Origin: Geobacter sp.
Lineage (GTDB): Bacteria; Desulfobacterota; Desulfuromonadia; Geobacterales; Pseudopelobacteraceae
DNA length: 10,424 bases
Reading direction: 5' to 3'
Assembly (NCBI GenBank): GCA_027346925.1
Contig: DAIERH010000069.1
Span: 1 to 10,424 of the forward strand
A model generated the notes under the pieces. The model had not been told where the DNA came from. It did not search any database and saw nothing but the letters and a program-made list of their open reading frames with translations. The position numbers were made by a program, and so were the translations under genes. Numbering within the stretch: the first letter of the stretch is position 1; each line of letters opens with the position of its first letter. This document shows positions 1 through 6,572 of the stretch, piece after piece.

Positions 1-25
1 GCCGCTGGCCACTGCCGGGCCATCC

Positions 26-781
26 CTATCTTCTTCCCCCGCAGAGTGCGCAGGGGCGTAACGAGGGGGGTTGCTCCAGACGGCAGCGTTCCAGGAGGGC
101 GGTGTCGGCGAATACCTCTCCGGTCGGCCCGTCGGCGGCGATGCTGCCCTCGTGCAGGACTATTACCCGCCGGCACAACGCCATGACCAACTCCAGGTCG
201 TGGGTGGCGATGATCTTGGTATGGCTGAAGCGCGTCAGAAGTTCGATCAACTGCCGACGGGCGAAGGGATCGAGGCCGGTGGTCGGTTCGTCCAGGACCA
301 GGATGTCCGGAGTCATGGCCATGACCGTGGCAATGGCAACGCGCCGTTTCTCGCCACCCGACAGGCGGTGAGGGGGCTTGCCCCGCAGGTGCAGGGCATC
401 TACCGCCCTCAGGGCCGCTTCGACCCGCTGACTGACCTCTGCCGGCGGAAAGCCCAGGTTGAAGGGGCCAAAAGCCACGTCGTCGGCCACGGTCGGCATG
501 AAGAGCTGGTCGTCCGGGTCCTGGAAGATCATCCCCACCGTCCGGCGCACCTCCGGCAGGGTCTCCCGGGTGAGGGGAAAGTCGCCGACCCGGACAGCCC
601 CCTCGGTTGGGGCCAGGCAGCCGTTCAGGTGCAGCAGCAGGGTCGATTTTCCGGCGCCGTTGGCGCCGATCACCGCCACCGACTCACCATGATGAATGCT
701 GAAGGATGCCTCCCGAAGGGCACGGGTGCCGTCGGGATAGCTGAATGAAAGTCGATCTGCCGCAACAATGTGATGACTCAC
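26..781 (-). CDS. nikO: NikO/CbiO-type ECF transporter ATPase
   Basis: ATP-binding subunit of a group I energy-coupling-factor transporter for Ni2+ or Co2+; it hydrolyses ATP on the cytoplasmic face to drive uptake through NikMN and NikQ. Using the GTG start at 781 (251 residues), the ABC motifs are all present: Walker A GANGAGKST (about 39-47), Q-loop FQDPDDQ (86-92), signature LSGGEKRR (140-147), Walker B ILVLDEP (160-166) and H-loop His in ATHD (about 194). The FQDPDDQ Q-loop is typical of CbiO/EcfA proteins. The frame is open further upstream to an ATG at 901, but that extension lies inside nikQ and lacks ABC homology. The GTG at 781 overlaps the nikQ TGA as GTGA, with a weak GGGGTG five bases upstream, so translational coupling is likely. 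The C-terminus ends in a short CALCGGRR tail of unknown meaning. Family assignment is firm; nickel over cobalt is inferred from the upstream operator. Confidence 0.92.
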   Translation of the reverse strand: MSHHIVAADRLSFSYPDGTRALREASFSIHHGESVAVIGANGAGKSTLLLHLNGCLAPTEGAVRVGDFPLTRETLPEVRRTVGMIFQDPDDQLFMPTVADDVAFGPFNLGFPPAEVSQRVEAALRAVDALHLRGKPPHRLSGGEKRRVAIATVMAMTPDILVLDEPTTGLDPFARRQLIELLTRFSHTKIIATHDLELVMALCRRVIVLHEGSIAADGPTGEVFADTALLERCRLEQPPSLRPCALCGGRR

Positions 782-1590
782 GAAAACACCCCGCTGATAA
801 GGCCCCCCACAATCTGAGACACGTTCCGAATCCTGAGGATTACAAAACATACGGTCCATCCGAGAAGAAACAAGAGTTCCCGTTTGCCGAACCGGGAACA
901 TCCCTGGCTATGAAACTCGCCGGTGAATCCCCGCGCCAGCATTGCGCGATGGATGCGCTCAGCCCGTTCCCATGCCCGCAGGAGCAGATGCCCCACCAGG
1001 GCGCCGAAGGCCTGTAAACCCATCCCCTTGTTTCCGAAGGATCGAAGCCTTCGCGCCCGCGAGACCCGTCCCCCCTCTTCCGCAAGCACGAACAGGTAGC
1101 GGTACAGAAACAGCATCTGCATGGCGAAAGCCTGCGGCATGCCCAGCCGTTCCAAGGCGTGGCAGACCGACGGAAATCCGGTCACGCTGACAAGGATGAG
1201 CGCCGCGCTGACCGTAAGGATGGCCCGCACAACGATGGAGGCGCAGGAGAGCCAGCCGCCGCTGATGCCGACCGGGCCGAACCATACCGCCACCTCCCGG
1301 TCGAACAACGGGTTGAACATGCCGATCACCAGGGCAAAGGGGATAACGAGGGTGGTTTTTTTGAGGAGGAAACCGGCGGGAAGCCCGGCGAGCGCCACCA
1401 TGACGGCCGGGAAAAGAAAAAAAGGGAGCACGGCGCTCACTTCGTATTTGCCGAATGACACCACTGAAACGATGAAAACGAGCACGACCAGCACCTTGGC
1501 CCGCCCGTCGAGGCGGTGGATGGCGGAATCACCGGTAGCCAGCAGGTCAAGCCGCTTGAAATCCAGCAGTGTCCCTTCGAGAGATGTCAT
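778..1590 (-). CDS. nikQ: NikQ/CbiQ-type ECF transporter transmembrane subunit (EcfT)
   Basis: Membrane coupling subunit (T component) of the nickel/cobalt ECF transporter; it links the ATPase NikO to the substrate-binding membrane protein NikMN. The protein has 270 residues. The N-terminal HRLDGRAKVL motif is characteristic of CbiQ, followed by several hydrophobic segments (about residues 32-52, 54-75, 79-92, 110-140). Two charged helices follow, RVSRARRLR and RAERIHRAMLARGF; the latter contains the Ala-Arg-Gly coupling motif that docks on the ATPase. A final hydrophobic helix lies near residues 236-255. It is the second gene of the operon, 81 bp after nikMN, and its stop overlaps the nikO GTG start. 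A terminator-like hairpin lies in the gap upstream. The ATG at 1590 is the most natural start; the nearest purine-rich run, AAGGGA, is rather far upstream, so the start is slightly uncertain. Confidence 0.9.
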   Translation of the reverse strand: MTSLEGTLLDFKRLDLLATGDSAIHRLDGRAKVLVVLVFIVSVVSFGKYEVSAVLPFFLFPAVMVALAGLPAGFLLKKTTLVIPFALVIGMFNPLFDREVAVWFGPVGISGGWLSCASIVVRAILTVSAALILVSVTGFPSVCHALERLGMPQAFAMQMLFLYRYLFVLAEEGGRVSRARRLRSFGNKGMGLQAFGALVGHLLLRAWERAERIHRAMLARGFTGEFHSQGCSRFGKRELLFLLGWTVCFVILRIRNVSQIVGGLISGVFS

Positions 1591-1609
1591 CTGATTTCAG
1601 GTCCCTTAC

Positions 1610-1639
1610 AAAAAGGGGAAAGATGTCGTTCCTCTCCCC
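1610..1639 (-). terminator. Intra-operonic intrinsic terminator-like hairpin, nikMN-nikQ gap
   Basis: Read on the minus strand, GGGGAGAG and CTTTCCCC form an 8-bp stem (one G-U pair) around a 9-nt loop and are followed directly by TTTTTG. This is the layout of a Rho-independent terminator. It sits after the nikMN stop and before nikQ, so it may be a partial terminator rather than the end of the transcript. The structure is seen in the sequence; activity is inferred. Confidence 0.6.
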
Positions 1640-1671
1640 GCGCAAAGCGTCGTATCGCATGTAGCGTGGCC

Positions 1672-2742
1672 TTATGCGGCGGGTTGCGGCTTCTTCCTGA
1701 GCAGGAAGCCGCACATAAGGGCGAGTCCCAGGGTGATCCCTCCCCCGATGAGTCCCGATACGCTGGTGCCCAGCTTGTTGCCGGCCGCATTTCTTCCCGT
1801 TTCTCCCGGTTTCGTCCTCTCTACCATGGGGGCTGCGCCGCCTTTCGACTCCCCATCCGGTTTCCTGAAGGTGTAGTCGGGCAAGAAGGCGGTGCGCTCC
1901 TGCAGGGAGGCCAAGGCCCCGTGGATTCCCGCTTTCATCGCTTCCAGTTCCGTTGCTCCGGTGGTCCTCTTGATGGCCCATTCCAGGCCGTCGGGATTTT
2001 TTGAAGCAAAGCGGGAGATGATGCCCCCGGTAATAAGCGCAGCTGCCAGGAAGGCGAGCGTAATGTTGCGCAGGGGAATGGAACCGGGCGGCCGCGTTTC
2101 CCGGACCCTGGCCAGTATTTCGGGACGGGCCTTATATACCAGGGATATGATTGCGGCCGTAACGAGCCCTTCCACGATGCCGATGGCCAGGTGGACCGGT
2201 TGCATGAGGAGCGCGAAGGTGGAAAACGGCAGCGCCGAGATCCCCGATAGCACGGTTTCCAGTGCCACGGCGAGCGGCCCCAGTTGCAGGCCGATAACGG
2301 CGGAGACGACGATCGCCGTTGTCAGACGCGCCCGGCTCGGGTTTGTGCCGACCAGCTGTCTGTAGACGAGGGGATAGACGATGCAGGCGGGAATGAAGCC
2401 CATGTTGAAGATGTTGCAGCCCAGCGCCAGCAGGCCGCCGTCGGCAAAGAACAACGCCTGCACCACCAGCACCGACGCCATGGTGAGAAAGGCCGCATGG
2501 GGGCCCAACAGAATGGCCAGGAGCAGTCCTCCTCCCAGATGGCCGCTGGAGCCGGTGGCCGGGATGGTGAAGTTGATCATCTGGGCGGCAAACAGGAAGG
2601 CGCCGAGCACACCCATTAATGGCGCTTTGTCGTCGTCCAGCTCTGTACGGACCTTTTTTGAGCAGTATGCGATGGCAGCGGCTGATACCGCCCACATGGA
2701 ACCCCCAACCGCCGGAGAAAGCAGGGCGTCCGCCATGTGCAT
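1672..2742 (-). CDS. nikMN: NikMN: CbiM/NikM substrate-binding membrane protein fused to a PDGLE (NikN-like) domain
   Basis: Substrate-specific membrane component of a nickel (or cobalt) ECF transporter. It has 356 residues, longer than a stand-alone CbiM, because a second module is fused at the C-terminus. The CbiM domain fills about residues 1-210 with several membrane helices. The start Met1-His2 (MHMADALLSP) and the GSSGHLGGG loop (His68) match the positions that bind the metal in NikM/CbiM proteins, which supports the ATG at 2742; AAGGGGG lies upstream. After a linker come a membrane helix (about 225-243), PDGLEW (250-255), PDYTF (289-293) and a final helix (about 325-347), as in CbiN/NikN-type accessory proteins. 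No separate nikN is present, in line with the fusion. It is the first gene of the operon, under a promoter overlapped by a NikR-type palindrome. It could be named cbiM on homology alone; the operator favours nickel. Confidence 0.9.
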   Translation of the reverse strand: MHMADALLSPAVGGSMWAVSAAAIAYCSKKVRTELDDDKAPLMGVLGAFLFAAQMINFTIPATGSSGHLGGGLLLAILLGPHAAFLTMASVLVVQALFFADGGLLALGCNIFNMGFIPACIVYPLVYRQLVGTNPSRARLTTAIVVSAVIGLQLGPLAVALETVLSGISALPFSTFALLMQPVHLAIGIVEGLVTAAIISLVYKARPEILARVRETRPPGSIPLRNITLAFLAAALITGGIISRFASKNPDGLEWAIKRTTGATELEAMKAGIHGALASLQERTAFLPDYTFRKPDGESKGGAAPMVERTKPGETGRNAAGNKLGTSVSGLIGGGITLGLALMCGFLLRKKPQPAA

Positions 2743-2757
2743 AAACCCACCCCCTTC

Positions 2758-2785
2758 GTGTTACGAAAATATAAAAACGTAGCAC
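2758..2785. promoter_or_regulatory. Putative NikR operator
   Basis: Inverted repeat GTGTTAC-N14-GTAGCAC, with one mismatch to a perfect palindrome (GTAACAC expected); the flanking G and C extend it to 8-base arms. From memory, the NikR site described in deltaproteobacteria is GTGTTAC-N13/14-GTAACAC, so both the half-sites and the 14-nt spacing fit. It lies between the nik promoter and the nikMN start and covers the expected transcription start, so a bound repressor would block initiation. No nikR gene is in the window. Confidence 0.75.
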
Positions 2786-2789
2786 GGGG

Positions 2790-2819
2790 AATATACGATT
2801 GCCTGAAAGTCGGTGTCAA
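2790..2819 (-). promoter_or_regulatory. Sigma-70-type promoter of the nik operon
   Basis: On the minus strand a perfect -35 TTGACA (2819-2814) is followed after 18 nt by TATATT (2795-2790), five of six matches to the -10 consensus. The expected start is near 2783, inside the NikR-type palindrome, about 40 bases upstream of the nikMN ATG. No cobalamin riboswitch is recognisable in this short leader. Confidence 0.7.
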
Positions 2820-2890
2820 TTAAAAAGTCAGCAATTTGAACCAATCTGGATGAGGATATGCTTACCACGGGCAAGGGTCACGCCTCGTGC

Positions 2891-2920
2891 TTGACGTACA
2901 GGTAAGATGTTTGGTATTAC
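2891..2920 (+). promoter_or_regulatory. Sigma-70-type promoter of the kor operon
   Basis: TTGACG (2891-2896), an 18-nt spacer and TATTAC (2915-2920, four of six consensus matches). The expected start is near 2927, giving a short leader before the korD ATG at 2954. It diverges from the nik promoter, and the two -35 elements are about 70 bp apart. I see no convincing operator for this operon. Confidence 0.55.
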
Positions 2921-2953
2921 TCAAGCATTGATCTGACCACAAGGGATGCCGCC

Positions 2954-3160
2954 ATGCCGTATATCACCATTAACGAGGAACGTTGCAAGGGGTGCGGATT
3001 GTGCACCATCGCCTGCCCGAAGAAGCTGGTCGCCATGGGCGAGACCCCCAATAGTCTGGGGTTTACCGTGGCGGTATTCTCCGGCCCCGACGCCTGTACT
3101 GGCTGCGCCCTGTGCGCCGAGATGTGTCCGGACGTGGCCATCATGGTCTATAAGGACTGA
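2954..3160 (+). CDS. korD: 2-oxoacid:ferredoxin oxidoreductase delta subunit, 2[4Fe-4S] ferredoxin
   Basis: Small ferredoxin-like subunit (68 residues) that should carry electrons from the catalytic subunits to free ferredoxin. Two CxxCxxCxxxCP motifs are complete: Cys11, 14, 17, 21 and Cys48, 51, 54, 58, each set expected to contribute to one of two [4Fe-4S] clusters. There is no signal peptide, so the protein is cytoplasmic. The ATG has AAGGGA eight bases upstream. It is the first gene of a four-gene operon, with korA starting 30 bp downstream, and the order D-A-B-C is common for this enzyme in anaerobes. On its own it could be any bacterial 2[4Fe-4S] ferredoxin; the subunit assignment rests on context. 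Confidence 0.9.
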   Translation: MPYITINEERCKGCGLCTIACPKKLVAMGETPNSLGFTVAVFSGPDACTGCALCAEMCPDVAIMVYKD

Positions 3161-3190
3161 ACAACGCGTTGCATACAGACGGAGGCGACT

Positions 3191-4255
3191 TTGTCGGAAA
3201 AACTGTTTGTCAAGGGTAACGAGGCGGTCGCCATGGCCGCCATTGAGGCTGGTTGCCGCTATTACTTCGGCTACCCGATCACACCCCAGAGCGATATCCC
3301 CGAATACCTCTCCCGGGAACTCCCCAGGCTTGGTGGCGAGTTTATTCAGGCCGAGAGCGAGATCGCATCCATCAACATGCTGTTGGGAGCATCGGCCACC
3401 GGCGTGCGGTGCATGACCTCGTCCTCCGGCCCCGGCATCTCCCTCAAACAGGAGGGGATCTCCTACATGGCCGGCTCCGAACTGCCCGGCGTGATCGTGG
3501 ACATCATGCGTCAGGGGCCTGGTCTTGGGGGCATCGACGCGTCCCAGGCCGACTACTTTCAGGCCACCCGTGGGGGAGGGCATGGGGGCTACCGCATCAT
3601 CGTGCTGGCGCCCAACTCGGTCCAGGAGATGTACGACCTGACCATGCTCGCCTTCGACCTGTCCGACATCTACCGCATCCCGGCCATGGTGCTGGCCGAC
3701 TCGGTGATAGGACAGATGAAGGAATCGATTACGGCCAATCCCCGCCCGGCTGTCGTGGTGCCGGAAAAAACCTGGGCAGTGCGCGGCAGGGCGGAAGAGG
3801 CACCGCAGAATGTCGTCAAATCCCTCAAACTCGGGGATGGTGAGATGGAGGCCTTCCACTGGGCGCTTCATGCCCGCTATCAGGAACTGGGCGAGAAAGA
3901 AAGCCGTTGGGAGGAATACCTGACCGACGACGCGGAATTGATCGTGACAGCGTTCGGATCGACCTCGCGTATTGCCCGCACCTCCGTGGAAGCGGCCCGC
4001 AACGCAGGGTTCAAGGTCGGCCTGCTACGCCCCATCACCCTGTTCCCGTTCCCGAAACAGGCGTATGCGGCACTCTCCCGGAAGTGCAAGCGCTTCCTGG
4101 TCATGGAACTCAGCACCGGCCAGATGGTGGATGACGTGCACCTGTCCGTGGCCAGGGATGTTGAGGTGGGTTTCTACGGGCGCCCCCCCGGAGCCGGTTC
4201 ACTGCCCACCCCGGAAGAACTCTTCGAGCAGATTGAAAAGGCGTACAACAACTAA
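3191..4255 (+). CDS. korA: 2-oxoacid:ferredoxin oxidoreductase alpha subunit (KorA/VorB type)
   Basis: Alpha subunit of a thiamine-diphosphate enzyme that oxidatively decarboxylates a 2-oxoacid with CoA and reduces ferredoxin. It has 354 residues. The N-terminal pyrimidine-binding domain shows FGYPITPQSDIPEYL (about 26-40), an AESEIASINML segment (54-64) and the TSSSGPG loop (76-82); the transketolase C-terminal-like domain begins near residue 245. The start is TTG at 3191 with GGAGG five bases upstream (3181-3185); no in-frame ATG lies close by, so the non-AUG start is well supported. It follows korD by 30 bp and precedes korB. In Desulfuromonadales the natural role is the 2-oxoglutarate to succinyl-CoA step of the TCA cycle, run in either direction. 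Close relatives are also annotated VorB (branched-chain 2-oxoacids), and sequence alone does not settle the substrate. Confidence 0.85.
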   Translation: MSEKLFVKGNEAVAMAAIEAGCRYYFGYPITPQSDIPEYLSRELPRLGGEFIQAESEIASINMLLGASATGVRCMTSSSGPGISLKQEGISYMAGSELPGVIVDIMRQGPGLGGIDASQADYFQATRGGGHGGYRIIVLAPNSVQEMYDLTMLAFDLSDIYRIPAMVLADSVIGQMKESITANPRPAVVVPEKTWAVRGRAEEAPQNVVKSLKLGDGEMEAFHWALHARYQELGEKESRWEEYLTDDAELIVTAFGSTSRIARTSVEAARNAGFKVGLLRPITLFPFPKQAYAALSRKCKRFLVMELSTGQMVDDVHLSVARDVEVGFYGRPPGAGSLPTPEELFEQIEKAYNN

Positions 4256-4271
4256 AGTCGTGACTAGGAAC

Positions 4272-4323
4272 GGGGGACTGTGGATTGGAAAAATCAATTT
4301 CCAGTTGCCCGCCTCCTGTCCCC
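4272..4323 (+). other. Imperfect hairpin in the korA-korB gap
   Basis: The 86-bp gap between korA and korB holds an inner stem-loop (4283-4291 with 4298-4306; core TGGAAA/TTTCCA, two wobble pairs, 6-nt loop), flanked by an outer pair GGGGAC (4273-4278) and GTCCCC (4318-4323). No T-run follows, so it is not a standard terminator. It may be an RNA-stability or processing element, or a copy of a dispersed palindromic repeat. Confidence 0.45.
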
Positions 4324-4341
4324 AGATACCGAGGTTCGTTA

Positions 4342-5085
4342 ATGAAACAGGTATTCAGCAGGCCCCAGAGTCTGAAAGACGTCCAGACCCACTTCTGTCC
4401 CGGCTGCAACCACGGCACAGTTCATCGCCTGGTGGCCGAGGCCATGGATGAATTCGGCATTCGCGGCGAGACCATCGGGGTGGCTTCGGTCGGCTGCTCG
4501 GTCTTTCTGTACAGTTATTTCGATGTGGACGTTATCGAGGCGCCCCACGGCCGGGCGCCGGCAGTGGCCACCGGTGCCAAGCGTGCCCGCCCCGACCGGA
4601 TCGTGTTCACCTACCAGGGGGACGGCGACCTGGCCGCCATCGGCACCTCGGAGATCATCCACGCCGCCAACCGGGGCGAGGCAATTACCGTGATCTTCGT
4701 CAACAACACCACCTACGGCATGACCGGCGGCCAGATGGCGCCAACCACCATGGTGGGCCAGAAGACCTCCACATCGCCCTACGGTCGCGATCAGCACAAG
4801 GACGGGTACCCGATCCGCATGGCCGAACTGCTGGCACAGTTGGAAGGGGTCGGCTTTTCGGCCCGCGTGGCGGTCAACAGTCCCAAGAATGTCCTGCAGG
4901 CCAAGAAGATGATCAAGACCGCCTTTCGTTACCAGGTGGAGCATAAGGGGTTCTCCTTCATAGAGGCCCTGTCCGCCTGTCCCACGAACTGGGGGATGAA
5001 TCCGCTGGCGGCCAATGAGCGGGTGGGGAGCGAGATGATCCCCTATTTCCCGCTGGGCGTATACCGCAATACCGCAAATATGTAA
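4342..5085 (+). CDS. korB: 2-oxoacid:ferredoxin oxidoreductase beta subunit (TPP and [4Fe-4S] binding)
   Basis: Beta subunit, 247 residues, holding the thiamine-diphosphate site and the proximal iron-sulfur cluster. Visible features are CPGC (Cys19, Cys22), GCS (Cys52) and Cys213 in SACPTNWG, together the four cysteines expected for the [4Fe-4S] cluster. The TPP/Mg2+ motif is GDGD (93-96) followed by NNTTYGMTGGQ (121-131). The ATG at 4342 is chosen because GAGG lies seven bases upstream and the protein then begins MKQVFSRPQSL just before the conserved region; an in-frame ATG at 4285 would add an unrelated 19-residue tail overlapping the intergenic hairpin. It lies between korA and korC; the 13-bp gap to korC indicates co-translation. 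Confidence 0.9.
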   Translation: MKQVFSRPQSLKDVQTHFCPGCNHGTVHRLVAEAMDEFGIRGETIGVASVGCSVFLYSYFDVDVIEAPHGRAPAVATGAKRARPDRIVFTYQGDGDLAAIGTSEIIHAANRGEAITVIFVNNTTYGMTGGQMAPTTMVGQKTSTSPYGRDQHKDGYPIRMAELLAQLEGVGFSARVAVNSPKNVLQAKKMIKTAFRYQVEHKGFSFIEALSACPTNWGMNPLAANERVGSEMIPYFPLGVYRNTANM

Positions 5086-5098
5086 CTCGGAGATACCA

Positions 5099-5641
5099 AT
5101 GCGCCACGACGTTTTCATAGCGGGTTACGGCGGCCAGGGGGTGCTTCTTGCCGGCAACCTGCTCTCCTATGCCGCCATCCACGAAGACAAAAACGTATCA
5201 TTCTTTCCCGCCTACGGTGTGGAGAAACGGGGCGGTTCGGCCATGTGCACCGTGGTCTTTAGCGATGGCGACACCGGCTCTCCGGTGGTGGGACATCCCT
5301 CGGTCTCGATCATCCTCAACCAACTCTCTTTCGACAAGTACGCCGCCAAGGTCAGGCAGGGGGGGATCTGCATCGTCAACTCGACCCTGGTGAAGTGCGA
5401 TGGCGTTGATCTTCCGGACGTGAACCTGGTGCAGGTGCCGATGAACCAATTGGCCCTTGACCTCGGTGATGTGCGCATGGTCAACATGCTGGCCTGCGGT
5501 GCGTATGCCGGAAAAACCGGTGCCCTGGCACTCCCCTCCCTTGAGGAAGCCCTGAAAAAGGCGTTGCCGGAGCGCAACCATCGCCTGATTCCGGCCAATA
5601 TCGCCGCCATCCGGGCTGGAGCCGCGGCGGTGCAGGGCTAA
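5099..5641 (+). CDS. korC: 2-oxoacid:ferredoxin oxidoreductase gamma subunit
   Basis: Gamma subunit (180 residues) of the same enzyme, a POR/KOR gamma-domain protein thought to bind the CoA part of the reaction and to hold the complex together. The hallmark N-terminal GYGGQGVLLAGNLL (about 9-22) and the FFPAYGVEKRGGSA segment (35-48) are intact, and the length is normal for the family. The start ATG at 5099 has CGGAG six bases upstream. It is the last gene of the operon; only 51 bp separate its stop from tRNA-Gln, and I see no clear terminator between them, so some read-through into the tRNA is possible. Confidence 0.9.
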   Translation: MRHDVFIAGYGGQGVLLAGNLLSYAAIHEDKNVSFFPAYGVEKRGGSAMCTVVFSDGDTGSPVVGHPSVSIILNQLSFDKYAAKVRQGGICIVNSTLVKCDGVDLPDVNLVQVPMNQLALDLGDVRMVNMLACGAYAGKTGALALPSLEEALKKALPERNHRLIPANIAAIRAGAAAVQG

Positions 5642-5647
5642 AAAGGC

Positions 5648-5677
5648 TTGACGACCGGCACCGTTATTTGCTACATA
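5648..5677 (+). promoter_or_regulatory. Promoter of tRNA-Gln
   Basis: TTGACG (5648-5653), an 18-nt spacer and TACATA (5672-5677), followed by a GC-rich stretch and the mature tRNA 5' end at 5693. The -10 is weak by consensus but the position is right for a tRNA gene. Confidence 0.5.
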
Positions 5678-5692
5678 AGCAGTCCCGGATAT

Positions 5693-5766
5693 TGGGGTAT
5701 CGCCAAATGGTAAGGCAACGGACTCTGACTCCGTCACTCTTGGTTCGAATCCAGGTACCCCAGCCA
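5693..5766 (+). tRNA. tRNA-Gln (anticodon CUG)
   Basis: The cloverleaf was folded by eye. Acceptor TGGGGTA (5693-5699) pairs with TACCCCA (5756-5762), followed by discriminator G and an encoded CCA (5764-5766). The anticodon stem ACGGA/TCCGT encloses loop CTCTGAC, giving anticodon CTG (5725-5727), which reads CAG. The T-arm is CTTGG-TTCGAAT-CCAGG with one G-U pair. The gene is complete and should be functional. Its 3' end, from the T-loop on, is repeated about 2.3 kb downstream, which marks it as a probable integration site. Confidence 0.95.
5746..5766 (+). repeat. att-like direct repeat, left copy (3' end of tRNA-Gln)
   Basis: From the T-loop to the encoded CCA, this stretch matches 8020-8040 at 18 of 21 positions. 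The first 11 bases, CGAATCCAGGT, are identical. T-loop to 3'-end segments are classical integration targets for tyrosine recombinases. Confidence 0.65.
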
Positions 5767-5775
5767 AATAATAAC

Positions 5776-5807
5776 AGGCACTTACATTAATTTGTAGGTG
5801 CCTTTTT
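5776..5807 (+). terminator. Intrinsic terminator after tRNA-Gln
   Basis: AGGCACTTAC (5776-5785) pairs with GTAGGTGCCT (5794-5803) with one wobble around an 8-nt loop, and a T-tract runs 5803-5807. It begins 9 nt after the tRNA CCA and ends the tRNA transcript. Confidence 0.8.
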
Positions 5808-6149
5808 GTTGTTTACATATCCTTGACGCAGGTGACAGGTTGATAACCACAAGAGTCCGTATGCCCTAACGAACTCTGCATATATGATCAATCCCAGGTG
5901 TTGTAATTACGTGGATGAATCTCATATCCCGTGCTAGTAAGCTTGTGCACTCTCGTTTGCATCCTGTCTTCAAGATGCAATCGCTATGCTCATGCATGCC
6001 TCCTGAGATCATTTCTGTATAAACTCAGGAGTGTCTAGAAAACTAGGGGCGATTCATGCAGCGCCACAACTATCTGACTTATCGCATTGATTTCAATGCT
6101 CCGAGATGGTATCAATAACCAGCATACCAACAACACGACAGGAGACATG
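5808..6149. other. Noncoding, hairpin-rich stretch upstream of the FMN-binding protein gene
   Basis: No gene of recognisable family lies here. Three inverted repeats are visible: AGAGTCCG/CGAACTCT (5852-5859 and 5870-5877, one mismatch), TTGCATC/GATGCAA (5957-5963 and 5974-5980) and a perfect 8-bp CTCCTGAG/CTCAGGAG (6000-6007 and 6024-6031, 16-nt loop). None has a terminal T-run. CTAG occurs twice, four bases apart (6035-6046). A 20-codon open frame (6056-6118, starting MQRHNYLTYRIDF) has no clear ribosome site and matches nothing I know. I found no strong promoter, although the downstream genes need one. It could be a decayed insertion end, a regulatory leader or an unrecognised RNA. Confidence 0.4.
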
Positions 6150-6521
6150 ATGATTCCGGACAAACTGCTAGAGGTACTGAAACATGATGGAGTTGTTGCC
6201 ATTGCAACATTAGGCCAAGATGGACCACATATGGTTAATACCTGGAATAGTTACATCAGAATTACCGATGATGGCCGCATACTCATTCCCGCCGGTTATA
6301 TGCACCATACGGAGGCTAACATTGCCTTCAACAATAATGTATTAATAACATTGGGCAGCAGCAAGGTTGCTGGTAATATTGGCCCTGGTACGGGATTCCT
6401 GATCAAGGGTACGGCGGCTTTTATAACCGATGGTCCTGATTTTGATATCATGAAGGTAAAGTATCCGTGGGCACGGGCTACGTTGGCTGTCATCGCTACT
6501 TCCATCACACAGACCTTGTAG
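6150..6521 (+). CDS. FMN-binding split-barrel protein, Desulfovibrio FMN-bp-like
   Basis: Small cytoplasmic flavoprotein of the pyridoxamine-5'-phosphate-oxidase-like split-barrel fold, 123 residues. From memory it closely resembles the 122-residue FMN-binding protein of Desulfovibrio vulgaris in length and motifs: LLEVLKHDGVVAIAT (6-20), DGPHMVNTWNSY (24-35), MHHTEAN (51-57), GPGTGFLIKG (78-87), WARA (107-110) and the terminal QTL. FMN should bind the NTW and HTEAN loops as a dimer. Its physiological reaction is unknown; electron transfer or flavin storage has been suggested for the family. The start ATG at 6150 is chosen because AGGAG lies five bases upstream and the length then matches the family; ATG 6147 is too close to the ribosome site, and the frame open from 6087 adds an unrelated tail. 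It is the first gene of the A+T-rich insert. Confidence 0.85.
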   Translation: MIPDKLLEVLKHDGVVAIATLGQDGPHMVNTWNSYIRITDDGRILIPAGYMHHTEANIAFNNNVLITLGSSKVAGNIGPGTGFLIKGTAAFITDGPDFDIMKVKYPWARATLAVIATSITQTL

Positions 6522-6572
6522 CGATATATTCCAGGCATATGATACACAGGCTCCAATGATGCCGAGGCAAGC

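Noticed and set aside
782..901. Upstream start (ATG at 901) for nikO
   Set aside because: The extra 40 residues lie entirely within nikQ and are not part of any ABC domain. The GTG overlapping the nikQ stop gives the normal protein length.
2743..2953. Cobalamin or other riboswitch ahead of the metal transporter
   Set aside because: The leader is only about 40 nt from the predicted start to the ATG, too short for a cobalamin riboswitch, and I found no B12-box-like core.
2921..3871. A 316-codon minus-strand open frame antisense to korD and korA
   Set aside because: It lies opposite genes with clear ferredoxin and oxidoreductase motifs. Its composition (His, Gly, Arg-rich, no domain) is typical of antisense frames in GC-rich coding DNA.
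4339..5118. A 259-codon minus-strand open frame antisense to korB
   Set aside because: It mirrors korB almost exactly and has no known motif.
5767..6086. Integrase or transposase remnant next to the tRNA
   Set aside because: No frame here shows integrase or transposase motifs. The CTAG-AAAA-CTAG stretch only vaguely recalls an insertion-sequence end.
5808..6149. GEMM-type c-di-GMP riboswitch, suggested by the nearby diguanylate cyclase
   Set aside because: The conserved GCAAA-containing core and tetraloop-receptor pattern are not visible.
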